Shown here piece after piece: positions 56,367-64,000 of a stretch of DNA of 64,000 nt (positions within the stretch are counted from its first letter, which is position 1; every line of letters begins with the position of its first letter). A program made the position numbers and the translations under genes. The notes beneath the pieces were generated by a model, which ran no database searches, was not told the DNA's origin, and saw only the letters and a program-made list of their open reading frames with translations. Source of the stretch: Paracoccus bogoriensis (GTDB lineage Bacteria > Pseudomonadota > Alphaproteobacteria > Rhodobacterales > Rhodobacteraceae). The stretch covers positions 1 to 64,000 of the forward strand of contig NZ_JAHYSR010000013.1 in the NCBI RefSeq assembly GCF_019431455.1. The letters are read 5' to 3'.

Positions 56367-57941
56367 TCACGATTTCTGGAACATGGCCAGCATCCGGCGC
56401 GTGACCAGGAAACCGCCGAAAATGTTGACACCCGCCATCAACACGGCCAAGGCCGCAAGGATCGTCACCCAGGCCGAGCCCGACCCGACCTGGATCAGCG
56501 CGCCCAGGATGATGATCGAACTGATCGCGTTGGTGATCGCCATAAGCGGCGTGTGCAGCGAATGCGCGACGTTCCAGATCACCCGGAAGCCCACGAAACA
56601 GGCCAGCACGAAGACGATGAAATGCGACATGAAGCTGACCGGTGCGACCAGGCCCACGGCCAGCAGCAGCAGTCCGCCCCCGACCAGCATCGCGACCTGC
56701 GATCGGGTCTCGGCCCTGAAGGCGGCAACCTCGGCGGCGCGCCGCTCCTCGGGGGTCGGCTCCTTCTTCTTTTCGCGGGGCTTGCGGGCTGCGATCGCGG
56801 CGACCTTCGGCGGTGGAGGCGGCCAGGTGATATCGTGATCATGCGTCACCGTCGCGCCGCGGATCACGTCGTCATCCATGTTGTGATGGATCACCCCGTC
56901 CTTGCCCGGTGTCAGATCGGACAGGAAATGGCGGATATTGTTGGCATAAAGTTCGCTGGCTTGCGTGGCCATGCGGCTTGGGAAATCCGTGTAGCCGATG
57001 ATGACGACGCGGTTTTCGGTGACGATCCTCTCGTCGGCGACGGTCAGTTCGCAATTACCGCCCTTTTCGGCGGCGAGATCCACGATCACGCTGCCCGGCT
57101 TCATCGCGGCCACCATGTCGGCCGTCCACAGAACCGGAGCTTCGCGGCCCGGGATCAGCGCGGTGGTGATGACGATATCCATCTGCGGGGCCAGTTCGCG
57201 GAACCTGGCCAGTTGCTTTTCGCGGAATTCGGGGCTGGTAGGCGCAGCATAGCCGCCTGTGGCGGCGCCGTCCTGCGCGGGTTCGTCGAAGTCCAGATAG
57301 ACGAATTCGGCGCCCATCGATTCGATCTGTTCGGCCACTTCGGGACGCACGTCGAAGGCATGGACCTGTGCGCCCAGGCTGACCGAAGCACCGATCGCGG
57401 CCAGCCCGGCCACGCCTGCCCCCACGACCAGCACACGCGCGGGCGGCACCTTGCCCGCTGCCGTCACCTGACCGGTGAAGAAGCGACCGAAATTGTTGGC
57501 GGCCTCGATCACGGCGCGGTAGCCCGCGATATTGGCCATCGAGGACAGCGCGTCCATCTTTTGTGCGCGGCTGATGCGCGGGACCATGTCCATGGCAATG
57601 GCGGTGACGCCCTGTTCCTTGGCCAACGCCAGCAATCCGGCGTTCTGAGCAGGATAGAAGAACGAAATCACCGTCTGCCCGGCGCGCATCTGGCGCAGTT
57701 CCTGTTCGGTCGGCTGGCGGACCTTGGCGATGACGTCGGCCTGCGCGATCAGTTCGGCCGCAGAAGGCAGAACGGTGACATTCGCCCGGCGGTAATCCTC
57801 GTCCGAAAAGCCTGCACGCGCGCCTGCCCCGGACTCGATCAGAACCTCATGCCCCAGTTTCCGGAGATGCCCCGCCGAAGCCGGGGTGATCGCCACCCGC
57901 GCCTCTCCCTCGAAGCCCTCTCTCAAAGCGCCAATCTTCAT
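56367..57941 (-). CDS. pntA: NAD(P) transhydrogenase subunit alpha
   Basis: NAD(H)-binding subunit of 524 aa. Domain I (residues about 1-380) resembles alanine dehydrogenase, with the dinucleotide loop [17 protein letters not shown] and the mobile-loop [20 protein letters not shown]; then a Lys/Glu-rich linker and three C-terminal membrane helices ([20 protein letters not shown] onward). The alpha1 and alpha2 parts are fused as in E. coli. GGGGGACAAAAAGG stands before the ATG. Confidence 0.96.
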   Translation of the reverse strand: MKIGALREGFEGEARVAITPASAGHLRKLGHEVLIESGAGARAGFSDEDYRRANVTVLPSAAELIAQADVIAKVRQPTEQELRQMRAGQTVISFFYPAQNAGLLALAKEQGVTAIAMDMVPRISRAQKMDALSSMANIAGYRAVIEAANNFGRFFTGQVTAAGKVPPARVLVVGAGVAGLAAIGASVSLGAQVHAFDVRPEVAEQIESMGAEFVYLDFDEPAQDGAATGGYAAPTSPEFREKQLARFRELAPQMDIVITTALIPGREAPVLWTADMVAAMKPGSVIVDLAAEKGGNCELTVADERIVTENRVVIIGYTDFPSRMATQASELYANNIRHFLSDLTPGKDGVIHHNMDDDVIRGATVTHDHDITWPPPPPKVAAIAARKPREKKKEPTPEERRAAEVAAFRAETRSQVAMLVGGGLLLLAVGLVAPVSFMSHFIVFVLACFVGFRVIWNVAHSLHTPLMAITNAISSIIILGALIQVGSGSAWVTILAALAVLMAGVNIFGGFLVTRRMLAMFQKS

Positions 57942-58113
57942 GGCCTTTTTGTCCCCCGCTCGGCTGATTGCGTCGGCCCATGCATAGCATCGCGCAATTT
58001 CAGTTCACAACCCTGCGAGATTGTGACGTGGGGCAAAAGCCCTGCCTTGGTCTCATGTCAGAAGATTACGCGCGTGGGCGGCAGGGCGCGCGCAAAGTTG
58101 CCCGAAACAGCAA

Positions 58114-58138
58114 ACGACCCGGGCATGGCCCGGGCCGT
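58114..58138 (-). terminator. Terminator of the Pro/Ala-rich membrane protein gene
   Basis: Read on the minus strand, ACGGCCCGGGC pairs with GCCCGGGTCGT (one G-U) around a CAT loop, followed by TTGCTGTTTC. It is 33 bases after the stop codon. Confidence 0.75.
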
Positions 58139-58170
58139 TCATCGCGATCAATCGACCGGCAAGACCGCGG

Positions 58171-58653
58171 TCAGTTTGCCGGGGCCGGGGTGGTCGTTTC
58201 GGCCTCGTCATCCGCCGCCGGAGCGGTCGGAGCAGGCGCGACAGGGGCCGGAGCGGTCTCGGCAGGTGCGGTCTCCGCGGGGGTGGTGTCTGCCGGAGCC
58301 GGGGCGGCAGGCTCAGCCGGAGCGGACTCATCGGCCGGAGCGGGCTCTTCCACCGGAGCCGGCGCGACCGGAGCGGGTTCGGCGGGCGCAGGCTCTTCCA
58401 CCACAACGGGTTCTTCGGCAGCGGGCTCCCCCGGCGCTTCCTCGGTGGTCACGACCGTGGTCGTGTCGCCGTTCACCACCACAGTGTCATCGGTCATGAA
58501 ACGCTGCAGGACAAAATAGGCCAGGGCCAGCGCAAGAAGCACGCCGATGATCAGCGGCAGCGCCGAGGACCGACGCTCGACCGGCTCGACATAGGTTTCG
58601 CGCGGCTCGATGCCGGGCTGCGGGCGGTTCGGATCGTTCGGGTCATGGCTCAT
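58171..58653 (-). CDS. Single-pass membrane protein with Pro/Ala/Glu-rich tail
   Basis: A 160-aa protein with a short hydrophilic N-terminus (MSHDPNDPNRPQPG), one membrane helix at about residues 31-50 (ALPLIIGVLLALALAYFVLQ), and about 105 residues of low-complexity sequence built from PAPV, PAPA and PAET units. The tail probably extends through the periplasm toward the cell wall, as in TonB- or PopZ-like linkers. No named family. Start at 58653 with an upstream GAGG. Confidence 0.7.
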   Translation of the reverse strand: MSHDPNDPNRPQPGIEPRETYVEPVERRSSALPLIIGVLLALALAYFVLQRFMTDDTVVVNGDTTTVVTTEEAPGEPAAEEPVVVEEPAPAEPAPVAPAPVEEPAPADESAPAEPAAPAPADTTPAETAPAETAPAPVAPAPTAPAADDEAETTTPAPAN

Positions 58654-58709
58654 GTCGAAGCCTCCTCTGTCTGAATCTCGTTGCACCATTGCAGGTGAAC
58701 GCCCTGTGG

Positions 58710-58731
58710 TTGACAAGGCCAGCGGTGTCAA
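58710..58731. promoter_or_regulatory. TTGACA inverted repeat in the pepN upstream region
   Basis: TTGACA (58710-58715) and TGTCAA (58726-58731) form an inverted repeat with a 10-base spacer, so a consensus -35 hexamer is present on both strands between two divergent genes. Neither has a good -10 at 17 bases, so its role is unclear. Confidence 0.4.
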
Positions 58732-58765
58732 TCACTTCGTCGCCCGCCTTGCGGCATATCGCTGC

Positions 58766-58774
58766 TGTGGATAA
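58766..58774 (-). promoter_or_regulatory. Perfect DnaA box upstream of pepN
   Basis: TGTGGATAA equals the strict DnaA consensus TTATCCACA on the minus strand. It is single, with no AT-rich unwinding region or second box, so it is not a replication origin. Confidence 0.5.
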
Positions 58775-58847
58775 CAGGGTCCGGGCCATGCCGGTTCCCC
58801 GGGCCGGCGCGAAAACTCTCCCAGGCCCCAAGGAAAGGGACTTTCCG

Positions 58848-61436
58848 ATGAATGCAACCGCGCAAGACCGCACCGTGACGCTTCTGGCCGATTACCGACC
58901 CTATCCGTTCAACCTGACCGAGACGCGACTGGACGTGACGCTGTTGCCCGATGCGACGCGGGTGCGTGCGGCCATCGACATGGCTGCCGTGCCGGGATGC
59001 GAGGGGTCTGATCTGGTTCTGGACGGCGGCAAGGGGCTGGACCTGCGTTCGGTCGCCCTGAACGGCACAGCCATCGACCCGGCCCATCTGCGCCGCGACA
59101 ACGAGACCCTGACCATCGCGGCCGCCGCCCTGCCCTCGGGCCGCTTCACACTCCAGACCGAGGTCGTCATCGACCCGGAGGCGAACACGTCGTGCGAGGG
59201 GCTCTATCTGTCGGGCGGCATCTTCTGCACCCAATGCGAGGCCGAGGGCTTCCGCCACATCACCTTTTATCCCGACCGCCCCGACGTGATGACGACGTTC
59301 CGCGTCACCCTGCGCGGCGATCTGCCGGTGCTTCTGTCGAACGGCAACCCGATCCGGCAAGAGCCGGGCCTGGCCGAATGGCACGATCCCTGGCCCAAGC
59401 CCAGCTATCTGTTCGCGCTGGTCGCGGGCGATCTGGTCGCGGTCCCGGGGCGCTTCACCACCCGGTCGGGGCGCGAGGTCGTGCTGAATGTCTGGGTGCG
59501 TCCGGGCGATCAGGATCGCGCGGGATTTGCGCTGGAATCGCTGGTCAGGGCGATGGAATGGGATGAAAGGGTCTATGGCCGCGAATATGACCTGGATGTG
59601 TTCAACATCGTCGCGGTCGATGATTTCAACATGGGTGCCATGGAAAACAAGGGGTTGAACATCTTCAACTCGAAACTGGTCCTGGCCTCGCCGGAAACCG
59701 CGACCGACGCCGATTACGAACGCATCGAGGCCGTGATCGCGCATGAATATTTCCACAACTGGACCGGCAACCGCATCACCTGCCGTGACTGGTTCCAGCT
59801 CTGCCTCAAGGAGGGGCTGACCGTCTATCGCGACCAGCAATTCACCAGCGACCTGCGTTCGGCCGCAGTGAAACGGATCGAGGATGTCCAGGCCCTGCGC
59901 GCCCGCCAGTTCCGCGAGGATCAGGGCCCGCTGGCCCATCCCCCGCGGCCCGACCGCTACGAAGAAATCAACAATTTCTACACCGCCACCGTCTATGAAA
60001 AAGGCGCCGAGGTGATCGGCATGTTGCGCCTTCTGGTGGGAGACGAAGGCTATGCCCGCGCGCTGGATCTCTATTTCGACCGCCATGACGGCCAAGCCGC
60101 GACGATCGAGGATTGGCTGGCCGTGTTCCAGGATGCAACCGGGCGCGACCTGACCCAGTTCAAGCGCTGGTATACCGATGCCGGAACGCCGATCCTGACG
60201 ATGGAAGAGCATTGGCAGGATGGCACCCTGACGCTGGATTTCGCGCAAGAGACGCCGCCCACGCCGGGCCAGCCCGACAAGCCCGCCCGCGTCATTCCCG
60301 TGGCGGTTGGCCTGATCGGCCCGGACGGCACCGAGCTGATGCCGACCCGCGTGCTGGAAGTGACCGAACCCCGGCAGAGCTTCACCTTCGTGGACTTGCC
60401 CGCGCGGCCGGTCGTCTCGGCCCTGCGCGGCTTTTCGGCGCCCGTGGTGCTGCGGCGGCAGATGGATGACGCGACGCGCGCCTTTCTGCTGGCCCATGAC
60501 AGTGACCCATTCGCCCGGTGGGAGGCCGGCCACGAACTGGCCATGGCTGCCCTTCTGCGCGCAGCGTCCGGGGCCGCCGTCGAGGACGCCGCGCTGATCG
60601 GGGCGATGGGCCGCATCCTGGCAGACGACAGCGTTGATCCCGCCTTGCGCGCGCTTTGCCTGCATCTGCCGGCCGAGGAAGAGATCGCGGCAAGACTGGC
60701 CATGGACGGAATGACACCCGACCCCGACGCGATCCATGCCGCGCGCGAGGAACTGGCCCGGAATCTGGCACAGTCCCATGCGGCGCTGCTGGCCGGACTA
60801 TTTGACCAGATGGCGGTCGTTGGCCCCTATCGCCCCGATGCCGCCGACGCGGCGCGGCGTTCGCTGCGGCTTGCGGTCATGGGGCTGCTGTCGCGGATCG
60901 ACCGCGGCGCGCGGGCGCAGGCCCTGTTCGATGCGGCGGACAACATGACCGAGCGGATGAGCGCGCTGTCGATCCTGGTGCGGCTTGGGCAGGCCGGCCC
61001 TGCCTTGCGCGCCATGCAGGCAAGATTCGCAGCCGACAGATTGGTCATGGACAAATGGTTCAGCGTGCAGGTCATGGCCGCGCCTCCCGCCGATGCGGCG
61101 CGCATTGCCCGCGATCTGGCCACGCTGCCTGCCTTCGACTGGCGCAACCCGAACCGCTTTCGCGCGCTTCTGGGCGGGCTGGCGGCGAATCACGCAGGCT
61201 TTCACGCCGCCGATGGGTCGGGCTATCGCTTCCATGCCGAATGGCTGATACGGATGGATTCGGTCAATCCGCAGATCGCGGCGCGCATGTCCACCGCCTT
61301 CGAGACCTGGCCGCGCTATGATGCGGGGCGCCGGGCCCATGCATTGGCGGCGCTGGAGCAGATCGCCGCGAAAAAGGGCCTGAGCCGCAACAGCCGAGAG
61401 ATGGTCGCGCGCATGATCGCCGCCGGGCAGTCGTAA
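58848..61436 (+). CDS. pepN: Aminopeptidase N
   Basis: Zinc M1 metallopeptidase of 862 aa that removes N-terminal residues from peptides. Zinc ligands are His299, His303 (HEYFHNW) and Glu322; the exopeptidase motif is GAMENKG. Numbering is only two residues off E. coli PepN. Cytoplasmic, no signal peptide. ATG at 58848 follows AAGGAAAGGG. Convergent with proB. Confidence 0.96.
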   Translation: MNATAQDRTVTLLADYRPYPFNLTETRLDVTLLPDATRVRAAIDMAAVPGCEGSDLVLDGGKGLDLRSVALNGTAIDPAHLRRDNETLTIAAAALPSGRFTLQTEVVIDPEANTSCEGLYLSGGIFCTQCEAEGFRHITFYPDRPDVMTTFRVTLRGDLPVLLSNGNPIRQEPGLAEWHDPWPKPSYLFALVAGDLVAVPGRFTTRSGREVVLNVWVRPGDQDRAGFALESLVRAMEWDERVYGREYDLDVFNIVAVDDFNMGAMENKGLNIFNSKLVLASPETATDADYERIEAVIAHEYFHNWTGNRITCRDWFQLCLKEGLTVYRDQQFTSDLRSAAVKRIEDVQALRARQFREDQGPLAHPPRPDRYEEINNFYTATVYEKGAEVIGMLRLLVGDEGYARALDLYFDRHDGQAATIEDWLAVFQDATGRDLTQFKRWYTDAGTPILTMEEHWQDGTLTLDFAQETPPTPGQPDKPARVIPVAVGLIGPDGTELMPTRVLEVTEPRQSFTFVDLPARPVVSALRGFSAPVVLRRQMDDATRAFLLAHDSDPFARWEAGHELAMAALLRAASGAAVEDAALIGAMGRILADDSVDPALRALCLHLPAEEEIAARLAMDGMTPDPDAIHAAREELARNLAQSHAALLAGLFDQMAVVGPYRPDAADAARRSLRLAVMGLLSRIDRGARAQALFDAADNMTERMSALSILVRLGQAGPALRAMQARFAADRLVMDKWFSVQVMAAPPADAARIARDLATLPAFDWRNPNRFRALLGGLAANHAGFHAADGSGYRFHAEWLIRMDSVNPQIAARMSTAFETWPRYDAGRRAHALAALEQIAAKKGLSRNSREMVARMIAAGQS

Positions 61437-61442
61437 GACAAA

Positions 61443-61452
61443 GGGGGGGGGG
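61443..61452 (+). repeat. Ten-G homopolymer after pepN
   Basis: Ten consecutive G, seven bases downstream of the pepN stop codon, in the pepN-proB gap. Such tracts are prone to slippage and to sequencing error. Confidence 0.85.
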
Positions 61453-61453
61453 A

Positions 61454-61485
61454 ACGGCTTGCCTGGCGCAAGCGCCAGGAGCCGT
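61454..61485 (+). terminator. Two-part hairpin between pepN and proB
   Basis: Outer stem ACGGCT (61454-61459) / AGCCGT (61480-61485) and inner stem CCTGGCG (61462-61468) / CGCCAGG (61473-61479) with loop CAAG and a 2-base bulge. It is very stable and symmetric, fitting a bidirectional terminator for the convergent genes, though no T-run follows. Confidence 0.65.
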
Positions 61486-61520
61486 GTCCTCGGACGATGT
61501 CGTCAGACGGGTGCGGCGGC

Positions 61521-63691
<2,171 letters not shown>

Positions 63692-63782
63692 TCAGGCGAT
63701 ACGCGCTTGGCGGGCGGCGCGCAAGGGTGACGGGCTGGCAATGGCGCGCCCCGCCCCTATGTAATGCCGCAAGGAGACGCCG

Positions 63783-64000
63783 ATGTTCCAGTTCGACAAC
63801 AGCTATGCCCGCCTGCCGCGCAGCTTCTACGCGGCGGTGATGCCCACGCCGGTCAGTCGGCCCCGCCTTCTGGCGCTGAACCGCGACCTGGCCGCACGCC
63901 TGGGGCTGGATGCCGGATGGCTGGAATCCCCCGAAGGCGTGTCGGTATTGGCCGGCAACACGGTCCCGCAAGGGGCCGAGCCGCTGGCGCAGGCCTATGC
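63783..64000 (+). CDS. SelO/YdiU family protein, partial
   Basis: N-terminal 72 or so residues of a gene cut by the window edge. The start [21 protein letters not shown] and [23 protein letters not shown] match the conserved beginning of SelO pseudokinase-type protein AMPylators. AAGGAG stands seven bases before the ATG. The active-site region is outside the window. Confidence 0.78.
   Translation, partial: MFQFDNSYARLPRSFYAAVMPTPVSRPRLLALNRDLAARLGLDAGWLESPEGVSVLAGNTVPQGAEPLAQAY

Noticed and set aside
58766..58774. Replication origin at the DnaA box
   Set aside because: Only one box, no AT-rich unwinding region and no dnaA/dnaN/parAB genes nearby.

Overview
The window is GC-rich, densely coded chromosomal DNA that looks like an alphaproteobacterium of the Rhodobacteraceae/Paracoccaceae, most like Paracoccus. 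The main reasons are a separate F0 operon atpI-B-E-F'-F with both b' and b subunits, a B12-dependent class II ribonucleotide reductase, a PntA that carries its membrane segment fused, the glnB-glnA pair next to a bifunctional NAD(P)HX repair enzyme, and several small protein families typical of this group. Almost everything is core metabolism. The only mobile DNA seen is a decayed IS66 transposase at the left edge. No CRISPR array, prophage or integron was seen.

Layout. 0-5 kb: IS66 remnant, prfB, a patatin-like lipase, and a divergent pseudouridine catabolism operon (arsR-psuK-psuG) behind an inverted-repeat operator. 5.2-8.1 kb: the F0 part of ATP synthase with a recognisable promoter and terminator. 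8.1-12 kb: a ClpP-like membrane hydrolase paired with an uncharacterised four-helix membrane protein, tRNA-Leu(UAG), and nnr. 12-14 kb: glnB-glnA nitrogen control. 14-25 kb: an Old Yellow Enzyme reductase, a CPA1 antiporter fused to a cyclic-nucleotide-binding domain, tex, an AGE/YihS-like sugar isomerase, an orphan HWE-type histidine kinase, a transglutaminase-like protease, and cobD with a CobC-like phosphatase. 25-34.3 kb: a complete leucine degradation operon (ivd, acyl-CoA synthetase, mccB, mccA, hmgL, methylglutaconyl-CoA hydratase) containing two unexpected passengers (LprI-like protein and GST), with a strong palindromic operator at its promoter. 34.3-41 kb: glyA, nadK, a Bax-inhibitor-1 protein, an XRE regulator, hisN-like phosphatase, mgtE and formyl-THF cyclo-ligase.

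41-54 kb: a 425-base non-coding stretch with a candidate structured RNA and a pair of NrdR-like boxes, then nrdJ, trpB, small DUF proteins, tyrS, anmK, a PRC-barrel protein under an FNR-like box, a thioredoxin-like/gph pair, a TIGR01244 protein, an ArsC-like reductase, a 24-residue lipoprotein, and DUF3422. 54.9-64 kb: pntB-pntA, a Pro/Ala-rich single-pass protein, pepN, proB-obgE, and the start of a SelO-family gene cut by the window edge.

No wholly new multi-gene system is proven here. The most promising unexplained signals are the structured RNA and NrdR region before nrdJ, the tiny lipoprotein, the ClpP-like/four-helix pair, the palindromic operators at ivd, arsR and the thioredoxin operon, and the competing-stem leader of the antiporter gene. 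All functional calls rest on reading motifs and family resemblance by eye; no database search was run.
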